Assembly: GCA_023416335.1 (NCBI GenBank)
Contig: JAEZHY010000285.1
Coordinates: forward strand, 1-8,435
Direction: 5' to 3'
Source: Pseudomonadota bacterium
Lineage (GTDB): Bacteria > Desulfobacterota > Syntrophobacteria > Syntrophobacterales > Syntrophobacteraceae
Length of the DNA: 8,435 nt
Part shown: in pieces, positions 1 to 6,342 of the stretch
Layout of the letters: each line of letters opens with the position of its first letter
Numbering within the stretch: position 1 is the stretch's first letter
Translations under genes and position numbers: made by a program
Notes under the pieces: model-generated
The model's input: only the letters and a program-made list of their open reading frames with translations
What the model was told of the DNA's origin: nothing
The model's database searches: none

Positions 1-97
1 GTTCACGGCCCTGCCGGCCCATGCCGAGGAAATGTACAACCCGGACGTTTACGGAAGCAGTTCGGGAGCGGTTTTGAAAGTGCAGTTGCCGGAGTGA
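1..97 (+). CDS. Bacterial alpha-2-macroglobulin family protein, C-terminal end (partial)
   Basis: An open frame enters from the left edge (first full codon at 2) and stops at TGA 95-97, giving the last 31 residues of a protein. The tail contains PAHAEEMYNPDVYG followed by a short beta-like strand (AVLKVQLPE). This is the way bacterial alpha-2-macroglobulins (YfhM type) end: an 'A.EMY.P...G' motif inside the C-terminal domain. In those proteins the large periplasmic lipoprotein traps proteases after envelope damage and is classically encoded next to penicillin-binding protein 1C, which would repair the wall. The gene downstream here is indeed PBP1C, which supports the call. Known from the family: thioester and lipobox lie far upstream, outside this window, so neither can be checked. 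The call rests on about 14 motif residues plus context, so the family is likely but not certain. Confidence 0.72.
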   Translation, partial: FTALPAHAEEMYNPDVYGSSSGAVLKVQLPE

Positions 98-134
98 GGC
101 GGGAATATTGAAAAACAAAATAAAACAGCACGTA

Positions 135-149
135 CCGGATATTATCCGG
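135..149. repeat. Perfect 7-bp inverted repeat
   Basis: CCGGATA at 135-141 and TATCCGG at 143-149 are reverse complements around a single T. The dyad sits in the gap between the macroglobulin stop and pbpC, 14 bp before a larger hairpin. A one-base centre is too tight for an RNA hairpin loop using all pairs, so a protein-binding palindrome is as likely as a transcript structure. Function unknown. Confidence 0.6.
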
Positions 150-162
150 CCTGCCGGGGCGG

Positions 163-188
163 GGTTCCCAAGGCAGACCTTGGGAACC
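163..188. repeat. Long perfect hairpin, REP-like extragenic element
   Basis: GGTTCCCAAGG (163-173) pairs perfectly with CCTTGGGAACC (178-188) across a CAGA tetraloop, an 11-bp uninterrupted stem. No T-run follows, so it is not a standard intrinsic terminator. Short GC-rich hairpins with a GTTCCCAAG.../...CTTGGGAAC core are, as I recall, scattered as extragenic repeats in some proteobacterial genomes, so a REP-type element is the leading inference. It could alternatively protect the 3' end of the macroglobulin mRNA or reduce read-through into pbpC. The genome-wide copy number is not visible here. Confidence 0.7.
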
Positions 189-211
189 AGCGGCGTAAAT
201 GAGGCGGATAG

Positions 212-240
212 GGACGGTTGTTCCGAAGGACGGACGGTTG
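212..240. repeat. 9-bp direct repeat with 20-bp period
   Basis: GGACGGTTG occurs at 212-220 and again at 232-240, start-to-start 20 bp, which is about two helical turns. The sequence between includes TCCGAAGGA (222-230). The pair lies about 110-130 bp upstream of the pbpC start, where tandem activator or repressor sites could sit. No function can be assigned from sequence alone; it may also be a chance duplication. Confidence 0.4.
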
Positions 241-345
241 GCACGATGAACCCACCGCGCTGCGCTCCCCCACTCTTCGCGCCTGTTTCCCGGCTGAATT
301 GGTCGTACCGTGTAATTGACTGTTAACGTAACCTCCAGGCACCCT

Positions 346-2598
346 ATGTCGATACTTCATATCCGTTCACTGCTCTCTGCCCATCGTTCCCTGCTCGCTA
401 TTCTTGCGCTCCTCTGCCCTCTCCTTCTGTTTGCCTGGAAGACTTACCACGATCTCGCTCCCATCCCCGCCTCCCTGCCGGGTGATCCCGAGATCAAAAA
501 GCCTCAGGTCCTCGATCGCTACGGCATTCCTCTTTCCGTAACCTATCAGAACAGGTGGAGCACCCAGACGGCTCCGTTTCACGAAATCCCGGCCCTGCTG
601 CGGCAGGCTTTTGTCGAGTCGGAGGACAGACGGTTCTACACGCACAACGGCGTGGACCGGCGCGCGCGCCTCCACGCTCTCTTTCAGAACCTGACGGCGA
701 TGAGAGCAATCCGCGGCGCGAGCACAATCACCGAGCAGGCGATACGCATATTGCATCCGCGCCCGCGTACCGTGTGGTCCAGGTGGCTCGAAGGAATCGA
801 AGCGGGACGCCTGGAGAATCGTTTTTCGAAAACCGAGATCCTGGAGTTTTATCTGAACCAGGTACCTTTCGGGCACCAGCGACGCGGGGTTGTGGAAGCC
901 GCCCGTTACTACTTCGATCGGGATCTGCAGACACTGACCCCGAAGGAGATGCTCGCACTTGCCGTGCTCGTACGCGCTCCCTCCGGCCTGGACCTTAGAA
1001 AGAATCCCGGAGGCCTGGAAAAGAGGCTCACAATTCTTGCCGGTCACATGCTGAATCGGGATTTCATAAACGAAAGGGAATACAGGAGCATCCTCGACAA
1101 GGGTTTTGAAACCGCGCGGCCGGGAAGCGTGCTCGAAGCGTCCCATTTCGTTCAGCAGGTGCTCAAAATCGTCGGGACCTCTCCACCGGACCCCGGCGGC
1201 TGGATGACTTCCAGCCTCGACGGACATCTGCAGCAGAAAGCCGCGCAGATACTCAGGAGTCGGCTCGAAGCCCTGAAATCGAGTGAAATCGGCAACGGCG
1301 CGGTCCTTGCGGTCGATAACCAAACCGATCAGGTACTGGTGTGGGTAAGCGGAAGCATTGCGAGCGAAGAGTCCGGATCGATAGACGCCGTCACGGCACC
1401 CAGGCAGCCCGGATCCGCATTGAAACCGTTTCTCTACGCTCTTGCCATGGAAATGGGCTGGAACCCGGCCACCCTCATCGAGGATACGCCGTTGACCGAA
1501 CAGGTCAGGTCCGGACTCCACACTTTCCGCAATTACAGCCGGGCCTATTACGGGTCTGTGCGGCTCAGAGAAGCACTGGGCAACTCCCTGAACACCCCGG
1601 CGATCAGAACGATCCAGTTCACGGGGACCGAGCGTTTTCTGCAGATGCTTCAACTCCTGGGAATAACCACTCTGAAAAAATCGTCCGACTTCTATGGGCA
1701 GGGGCTTGCGTTGGGTGACGGGGAAGTCAGCCTGTTCGAACTGGTCCAGGCGTATGCCGTACTGGCTCGGCGTGGGGAGTTCCGCCCGCTGCGGCTTTTG
1801 TCCGCGCGCCATGAACCGCCCGCCTTACCGCAGACCGTCATCAGTCGGGAAACTGCTTCACTCATCGCGGACATACTTTCGGATCCGGAATCCCGTCGCC
1901 TCGAATTCGGCGATAGTCACCTGCTTCGATTTCCTGTCCGGACGGCCGTTAAGACGGGTACCTCCACCGATCACAAGGACTGCTGGGCTGTCGGCTTTAC
2001 GGATCGGCACACAGTGGGCGTCTGGATGGGAAACCTGGATCGGCGTTCGACCAGGGGACTGACGGGTGCGATGGGACCTGCGCTGGTTCTGAGGGCGGTT
2101 TTCGCGGAACTCAACAAGGAATACGAACCGCGCGTTTCGTTGGAAGAAAGCGGACTCACACGACTCAGGGTCTGTTCGGTCACGGGGATGCTCGCAGGGC
2201 CGCAATGCCCGGCAATCGATGAACTCTTCGAAAGGGACAAGACGCCGGCCGACGTCTGCTCCGCGCATGCCGTCGCTCAGGCTAATCCATCGGCTCCCGC
2301 TGCATATTCAAGGAAGCCGAAACTCGAAATGCTGCAGCCGACCCCCGGCCTCCAAATCGCCTTCGATCCCCGCATACCCGCGGAACTCCAGGCTTTTGCC
2401 CTGAAGATTCCCGAGCAGATCAAAACAGCCCGGACCACGTGGATTATGGACGGCGAGGTAATCGGACAAACCGCGGAAGGCCGGCACGAGTTTCTTTGGG
2501 GGCTCTCCCGCGGGACCCACGTTGTTCGGGCAAAGATCTGGCCCGAAAAAGAAGGGGAACCCGTGCAAACACCCGACGTAGTGTTTATAGTGAAATGA
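346..2598 (+). CDS. pbpC: Penicillin-binding protein 1C: bifunctional peptidoglycan glycosyltransferase/transpeptidase
   Basis: Class A PBP that polymerises lipid II into glycan strands and cross-links their stem peptides in the periplasm; 750 residues from ATG 346. Order: N-terminal membrane anchor (about residues 14-32); GT51 domain with catalytic E93-D-R-R-F, G124-ASTITEQ and KTEILEFYLN; transpeptidase domain with nucleophile S357-A-L-K360, S414-L-N416 and K536-T-G-T-S; C-terminal PBP1C (BiPBP_C) domain from about residue 666. Length and domain order fit the family. I prefer ATG 346 over the in-frame TTG 316: it has an AGG six bases upstream and puts the hydrophobic anchor nearer the N-terminus, while TTG 316 has no ribosome binding site. 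Odd point: the third GT51 motif reads S-R146-W-L-E149 where family members normally have a lysine at the R position. It follows a macroglobulin gene as usual, but across a 248-bp repeat-bearing gap rather than tightly coupled. No clear terminator follows. Confidence 0.95.
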   Translation: MSILHIRSLLSAHRSLLAILALLCPLLLFAWKTYHDLAPIPASLPGDPEIKKPQVLDRYGIPLSVTYQNRWSTQTAPFHEIPALLRQAFVESEDRRFYTHNGVDRRARLHALFQNLTAMRAIRGASTITEQAIRILHPRPRTVWSRWLEGIEAGRLENRFSKTEILEFYLNQVPFGHQRRGVVEAARYYFDRDLQTLTPKEMLALAVLVRAPSGLDLRKNPGGLEKRLTILAGHMLNRDFINEREYRSILDKGFETARPGSVLEASHFVQQVLKIVGTSPPDPGGWMTSSLDGHLQQKAAQILRSRLEALKSSEIGNGAVLAVDNQTDQVLVWVSGSIASEESGSIDAVTAPRQPGSALKPFLYALAMEMGWNPATLIEDTPLTEQVRSGLHTFRNYSRAYYGSVRLREALGNSLNTPAIRTIQFTGTERFLQMLQLLGITTLKKSSDFYGQGLALGDGEVSLFELVQAYAVLARRGEFRPLRLLSARHEPPALPQTVISRETASLIADILSDPESRRLEFGDSHLLRFPVRTAVKTGTSTDHKDCWAVGFTDRHTVGVWMGNLDRRSTRGLTGAMGPALVLRAVFAELNKEYEPRVSLEESGLTRLRVCSVTGMLAGPQCPAIDELFERDKTPADVCSAHAVAQANPSAPAAYSRKPKLEMLQPTPGLQIAFDPRIPAELQAFALKIPEQIKTARTTWIMDGEVIGQTAEGRHEFLWGLSRGTHVVRAKIWPEKEGEPVQTPDVVFIVK

Positions 2599-2784
2599 TT
2601 CCATGTCTGGCCCAGCCTACCGAAATCCGCTCTTTTGACTGGACTTTGCCAAATCTATTCTCTACTATTCAGTGTTTTCGGCCCTTCCCCTCAAAATAAA
2701 TCAGAACAGAACCGGCCATTGATCTTTCCTCGCCTGCAAGGAGGGAACGTTCTTTAAAGGTTCACAAGGTAAGCGAGAGAGAGG
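2599..2784. other. Non-coding gap with an orphan Shine-Dalgarno-like motif
   Basis: This spacer between pbpC and the GT-C-like gene shows no convincing hairpin-plus-T terminator. It contains AAGGAGGG (2738-2745), an excellent ribosome-binding match, but no start codon lies at a usable distance and the frame of the downstream gene is closed by TAA at 2755-2757. The downstream gene uses the separate purine tract GAGAGAGAGG immediately before its ATG at 2785. The strong motif may be coincidental or a remnant of a lost leader ORF. Confidence 0.4.
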
Positions 2785-4362
2785 ATGCCTGGAGAAGTAA
2801 AACAATTTCAGTCGATTCGCGACATCACGTCTGTTTCGCTTTCCGAGCAAGATACCGACATTTTTTCCTTCAGCAAAGAACGCCCACAGCCAAACCGGCT
2901 GGCCGATACGGCCATTCTTTTGCTCCTGACTGCCCTGGGTCTCCTTGTTCACGGGTATCATCTCGGCCTGGAAGACGAAGCCGTCTACCTGCCGGCGATC
3001 AAACATCACCTCGATACGGCGCTATACCCGCACGACTCCATCTTCTTCCTGATGCAGATGAAGTTGACTTTCTACGACAGCACCGTTGCATGGCTGATTC
3101 GCCTGAGCCAACTCCGGCTGGAAACCTTCGTATTCCTGGCGCACATATGTTCCGTGTTTCTCGTTCTGCGGGGCTGCCTTCTCTTGAGCCGCAAAATATT
3201 TGCCTCTCCGGAGGGCCAGTGGGCCGGGGTAACATTGATAGCCGCCCTTCTGACCCTGCCCGTCGCCGGTACTGCCCTCCTGCTGGTCGACCAGTACCTG
3301 CACCCCCGCTCCTTTGCGACTGCTTTCATTCTTTTTGCGCTGGTCGATGTTCTCGACAGGCGCTATATCATGAGCGCAATATGGTTGCTCGCCGCAGGCG
3401 CGATCAGCCCGCTCATGGCACTCCAGGGCACCGCGTTCGCCGTTTTTCTGGCATACCGGCCGAACGCCCGCAGTCCTCTTTCGGCGTTTGCCCCCGCGGC
3501 GGCAGTATCCCCGTATAATACGCCCGTATGGAACGAGGTCACACGGTCCTACTTCTACCTCACCCAGTGGCAATGGTATGAACTGCTCGGGGTCATTGCC
3601 CCACTGCTCATTTTATTCTCGTTCAGGTTCTTCAAACCGGCCAAGGCACTACCCGGCTTCCAGCTCGTGAGCAGGCGCCTGGTGTACTTTGGTTTGTGCT
3701 TCGCGGCCGTTTCCCTGCTCCTGTGCACCCCCGTCTTCGAAAGGTTTCTGGCCATTCAGCCGATGCGCGCCTTTCACCTTGTGTACCTTATTCTCTTTCT
3801 TTACATGGGAGGACTCTTCGGCCAACTGCTGCTGAAGAACAAGCCCTTGCGCTGGGCGATATTTTTCATTCCGATATGCCTGGCGATGTGTTTCGTGCAA
3901 AGGACCCAGTTCGCGGCAAGCGACCACATCGAATGGCCGGGCATGAACTCGCGGAACCTTTATGTTCAGGCGTTCGAGTGGATCCGGGACAACACTCCCA
4001 AGAACGCCTTTTTCGCGCTGGATCCCTATTTCATGGAGCACGACGGGGCAGATTTCCATGGTTTCCGCGCACTGTCCGAAAGAAGCATGCTGCCCGACCA
4101 GGTGAAGGACCCGGCGGTTGTGAGCGTTCTGTGCACCGCCAACAAGATCACGGACGATACGATCATCAATTTCGACGAAGTTTCCCGTCGCTGGCACGAT
4201 CAGGCCGCGGCCGTGCGGGACTGGAAGAATTTTCAACTGCAGGATTTCCGTCGTCTAAAGGAACGCTTCGGCGTGAATTATGTAGTGCTGGAGAAGCCGG
4301 CAATCGATGGACTTGCCTGTGTCTATGAAAACGAAGCGGTAAAGGTGTGTCGGATCGACTGA
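2785..4362 (+). CDS. Polytopic membrane protein, GT-C glycosyltransferase-like, function unknown
   Basis: A 525-residue protein: a 38-residue polar N-terminus, then about nine to ten hydrophobic segments between residues 40 and 372 (for example 40-58, 114-134, 148-168, 176-190, 196-222, 266-282, 299-314, 330-350, 356-371), then a soluble tail of about 150 residues. The first extracytoplasmic loop carries G61-L-E-D-E-A-V-Y, an acidic cluster in the place where GT-C glycosyltransferases keep their catalytic aspartates. The segment after the TMs begins AFEWIRDNTPKNAFFALDP, a phrase common at the start of C-terminal domains of large bacterial membrane proteins of the dolichyl-phosphate-sugar transferase type. 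The YLHPRSFATAF...DRRY...SPLMA pattern resembles uncharacterised DUF-type GT-C-like proteins, perhaps the DUF6798 group. That is from memory, not a search. The frame is closed at 2755, so ATG 2785 is the likely start. The gene converges on galU. A role in transferring lipid-linked sugars is inference only. Confidence 0.7.
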   Translation: MPGEVKQFQSIRDITSVSLSEQDTDIFSFSKERPQPNRLADTAILLLLTALGLLVHGYHLGLEDEAVYLPAIKHHLDTALYPHDSIFFLMQMKLTFYDSTVAWLIRLSQLRLETFVFLAHICSVFLVLRGCLLLSRKIFASPEGQWAGVTLIAALLTLPVAGTALLLVDQYLHPRSFATAFILFALVDVLDRRYIMSAIWLLAAGAISPLMALQGTAFAVFLAYRPNARSPLSAFAPAAAVSPYNTPVWNEVTRSYFYLTQWQWYELLGVIAPLLILFSFRFFKPAKALPGFQLVSRRLVYFGLCFAAVSLLLCTPVFERFLAIQPMRAFHLVYLILFLYMGGLFGQLLLKNKPLRWAIFFIPICLAMCFVQRTQFAASDHIEWPGMNSRNLYVQAFEWIRDNTPKNAFFALDPYFMEHDGADFHGFRALSERSMLPDQVKDPAVVSVLCTANKITDDTIINFDEVSRRWHDQAAAVRDWKNFQLQDFRRLKERFGVNYVVLEKPAIDGLACVYENEAVKVCRID

Positions 4363-4382
4363 AAAGGCGAGTTTCCACCTGA

Positions 4383-4428
4383 CTTCAACCGGTATCGCCG
4401 GATACTCCCGGCAGGCAGCACGCTGAAG
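4383..4428. other. Dyad-rich convergent intergenic stretch, possible weak terminator
   Basis: Between the convergent stops of the GT-C-like gene (4362) and galU (4442) lies GCCGG (4397-4401) pairing with CCGGC (4408-4412) around ATACTC, enclosed by CTTCA (4383-4387) and TGAAG (4424-4428). A competing CCGG pair (4389-4392/4398-4401) also exists. The location between two gene ends suits a bidirectional stem-loop, but no T-run follows on either strand, so intrinsic termination is doubtful. Confidence 0.35.
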
Positions 4429-4441
4429 GATTCAGATAAAT

Positions 4442-5347
4442 CTATGGCCTGCCTTTTCGAGGCTGAACGAAGTTGCCGTCTATATTCAACCCTGCCAGAT
4501 AATTTCTGAGCTTTTCCCCAACTTCCGGGTGTTTCAATCCGAGTCTGATGGTTGCCTTGATGAAATTGAACTTATCACCGGTATCGAGCCAATCGCCTTC
4601 CAGCTCTTTTCCGTAAATCGTTCCTCCTTTTTCGATCAGAATTTCGAACGCATCTATCAGCCTGATCTCTCCGGAATTGCCGTGCTCCATCGCGGAAAGA
4701 ATATCGATGATTTCAGGAGTGATTATATATTTTCCTACAGCAACAAAATTGGACTTGGCCTCGTGTTCTTTGGGCTTCTCCACCATGCGCAATATTCTGA
4801 AGACAGAGTCCTCCACCGCATTGCATTCTATAACACCGAATTTCGAAACCTCGTGCATGGGCACCCGGCTCATGCCGATTACGCTCTTGTTATGAACGTC
4901 GAAGCATTCGATAAGTTGCTTCGAGGCCGGAACCGGACTGTCGTAAATACAATCACCGAATAGAACCAGGACCGGTTCGTCCCTGATTATGTGGGCAGCC
5001 TGCAGAACTGCATGGCCGTCTCCCAGCGGCATGGATTGTCGTACATATGAGAACTTGGCCAGTTCAGAAATCCCATGGACCGCCGCCAGAAGGTCGTGCT
5101 TGCTTTTCTCGACAAGAGTCTCTTCCAGTTCAAAAGAGATATCGAAATGATCCTCGATAGCTCTCTTCCCCCGTCCGGTAACGAAAATAATCTCTTCTAT
5201 CCCCGACTCCACGGCCTCTTCCACCAGGTATTGGACGACGGGCTTATCGACAATGGGCAGCATTTCTTTGGGCTGAGCTTTTGTTGCGGGAAGAAAGCGT
5301 GTACCGAATCCGGCAACCGGCAAGATAGCCTTTTTTATAATGCTCAT
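4442..5347 (-). CDS. galU: UTP--glucose-1-phosphate uridylyltransferase
   Basis: Cytosolic nucleotidyltransferase joining UTP and glucose-1-phosphate into UDP-glucose plus pyrophosphate, the sugar donor for lipopolysaccharide, exopolysaccharide and other glycans. The 301 residues match the family length. Visible motifs: ILPVAG-F-G-T-R17-FLPATKA-Q-P-K27-EMLP near the N-terminus (nucleotide binding), LGDGHAVLQA (108-117), the metal-site loop F-G-D132-C, KFGVIE (169-174), V-E190-K-P (sugar site) and GDWLDTGD (251-258). I start at ATG 5347 because the family begins right there (MSIIKKAILPVAG) and AAGGA lies eight bases upstream. The open frame runs on to 5524, but those 59 extra residues are low-complexity and unlike the family. 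Family members often read LGLGHA and GDD or LPD at two of these motifs, so LGDGHA and GDC are mild variants that keep the key aspartate. The gene is alone on this strand and converges on the GT-C-like gene. Its promoter is not evident. Confidence 0.95.
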   Translation of the reverse strand: MSIIKKAILPVAGFGTRFLPATKAQPKEMLPIVDKPVVQYLVEEAVESGIEEIIFVTGRGKRAIEDHFDISFELEETLVEKSKHDLLAAVHGISELAKFSYVRQSMPLGDGHAVLQAAHIIRDEPVLVLFGDCIYDSPVPASKQLIECFDVHNKSVIGMSRVPMHEVSKFGVIECNAVEDSVFRILRMVEKPKEHEAKSNFVAVGKYIITPEIIDILSAMEHGNSGEIRLIDAFEILIEKGGTIYGKELEGDWLDTGDKFNFIKATIRLGLKHPEVGEKLRNYLAGLNIDGNFVQPRKGRP

Positions 5348-5730
5348 TTTCGTAATCCTTCTTGGAATCGCACCCATATGACAGGTTTGAAGGTCGAAAA
5401 GACCGCGAAACGTGCGCCGGCGTCGTGTCCAGGCTCTTCCGCCGCACGCGGTTGCAGCCGGCACGGATGCTTTCGACCCGGTTTTCTGCCAAGATACTAT
5501 CAGGAAAGTCGGGCGCGAGGTCAAGGCTTTTCTCCAGGGGAGAGTCGCAGGAGAAATGCACGAAACTACCGGTTCCTACGGATTCTTGTGCGCCCTGGAA
5601 TTCAAGCGCGAAAATGACTCCAGTCTGTTTGCCGGGTGCAAGAAAAGATTAGCGACTATCCTGTTTGGGTATTATATAGGACAAATAAACGACTGCCCGG
5701 AATCTGCATCCGCATGACGAGGGGGCGTAT
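5348..5730. other. Divergent intergenic region without a recognisable gene
   Basis: This region of about 380 bp separates galU (leftward) from the metalloprotease-like gene (rightward). Several frames are open by chance, but none carries a recognisable motif, a good start with ribosome binding site, or a plausible protein composition. Small dyads are GGTC-GAAAA-GACC (5392-5404) and TCTCC-AGG-GGAGA (5531-5543). It should hold the promoters of both flanking genes. Its GC-rich left part resembles the genes, while the right end (5665-5695) is AT-rich. It could be decayed coding sequence, but I cannot name a parent. Confidence 0.5.
5649..5678 (+). promoter_or_regulatory. Tentative promoter for the HExxH gene
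   Basis: An AT-rich island contains TATTAT (5670-5675) overlapping TATATA (5673-5678), either of which could act as a -10 element. The best upstream -35-like hexamer is TTAGCG (5649-5654), 18 bp before TATATA, and is a poor match to TTGACA. Position is right: about 50 bp upstream of ATG 5731. Only the -10 part is convincing. Confidence 0.25.
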
Positions 5731-6225
5731 ATGAATCCCGAAGATCATGAATTTCAGGAACTTGCCGGTGAAATGCGGGACCGCCTGATTGGCGTAACCG
5801 GCAAAATGAGAGACGAAATAGCCCTGCTATTGGCCAGGGTCATTGGAAGAATCCCCGAAGAAGACCGAACCGTCCTGAGGTTCTTCAGAAATCTCAGGGT
5901 GATAATGCCTGCAGACCATACCGCTGCAGTAATTCTTGTGAATTCCCGCTTTGTCGATGAAAGACTCAGGGAAATGATTCCGGTCTGGTGCATTTGCCTG
6001 AGCCCGGACTTCGGAAGTCAGCCCGAAAGCGAGTGCATCTATCTTCTCGCTCATGAACTGGCGCATGTTTTCCTGGAACATAATATGAATGGTTCGAACG
6101 GAAAGGATCAAATCGCTCAACGCAAGAATCAGGAAATCCATGCGGACCAGCTGGTCCGAAACTGGGGTTTCCGCGAGGAACTGCAATCTTATTATTCTTC
6201 CGGACAGCAGGGCGCGATTCCTTAG
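5731..6225 (+). CDS. Small HExxH metallopeptidase-like protein (gluzincin type)
   Basis: A 164-residue protein without signal peptide or membrane segment, so probably cytosolic. Its clear feature is AHELAHVFLEH, with zinc ligands H108 and H112 and catalytic E109, followed 23 residues later by E135-I-H-A-D139. The ExxAD spacing is that of the third zinc ligand and supporting aspartate in gluzincins such as M48 and ImmA/IrrE-like peptidases. The N-terminal half (1-95) is helical and charged, with a beta-strand segment (LRVIMPADHTAAVILVNSRF) like the strand region before the active helix in minimal zincins. The start is well supported: GAGGGGG at 5719-5725 lies five bases before the ATG. No helix-turn-helix repressor partner is next to it, as would be expected for a phage-type ImmA, and no toxin or antitoxin neighbour is seen. 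Substrate unknown. Protease activity is inferred from motif only; the exact family needs a profile search. Confidence 0.8.
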   Translation: MNPEDHEFQELAGEMRDRLIGVTGKMRDEIALLLARVIGRIPEEDRTVLRFFRNLRVIMPADHTAAVILVNSRFVDERLREMIPVWCICLSPDFGSQPESECIYLLAHELAHVFLEHNMNGSNGKDQIAQRKNQEIHADQLVRNWGFREELQSYYSSGQQGAIP

Positions 6226-6277
6226 AAGCAAATTGCTGTCGGTGTATTGAACGCAGAATGGCGGCGAACCGGGCGCC

Positions 6278-6309
6278 CGTCGTCCTGCGAGTGTCCGACG
6301 ACGATCGTC
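6278..6309. repeat. Clustered dyads between convergent genes
   Basis: CGTCGTC (6278-6284) pairs with GACGACG (6297-6303) across a 12-base loop, and the overlapping GACGATCGTC (6300-6309) is a perfect 10-bp palindrome. GGGCGCCC (6271-6278) is a further palindrome just to the left. The cluster lies between the stop of the HExxH gene (6225) and the stop of the small secreted protein (6343, other strand). It could act as a factor-dependent or processing hairpin for either transcript; no T-run follows on either strand, so a standard intrinsic terminator is not supported. Confidence 0.5.
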
Positions 6310-6324
6310 CGTTTCCAGTGTAGA

Positions 6325-6335
6325 GCGGGAGGCTT
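6325..6335 (+). repeat. Left arm of 11-bp inverted repeat flanking the small secreted-protein gene
   Basis: GCGGGAGGCTT here is the exact reverse complement of AAGCCTCCCGC at 6678-6688. The arm ends eight bases before the stop codon of the small gene, on its downstream side. Confidence 0.55.
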
Positions 6336-6342
6336 TGATATT

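Noticed and set aside
108..326. 72-codon frame in the gap before pbpC
   Set aside because: It runs through the two dyads, has a poor start and a composition without protein-like features.
367..1812. 481-codon open frame antisense to pbpC
   Set aside because: It mirrors the codon structure of pbpC, has no domain-like sequence or ribosome binding site, and the sense strand carries every PBP motif.
3649..4236. 195-codon minus-strand frame inside the GT-C-like gene
   Set aside because: Shadow of the plus-strand gene; no recognisable motif and the sense product has clear membrane segments.
5348..5524. N-terminal extension of galU by 59 residues
   Set aside because: The added residues are Arg/Thr/Ala-rich and unlike the family; ATG 5347 has a good Shine-Dalgarno and gives the standard N-terminus.
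5412..5717. 101-codon GTG-started frame upstream of the HExxH gene
   Set aside because: No ribosome binding site, Arg-rich low-complexity start, no motif; probably a chance frame in GC-rich DNA.
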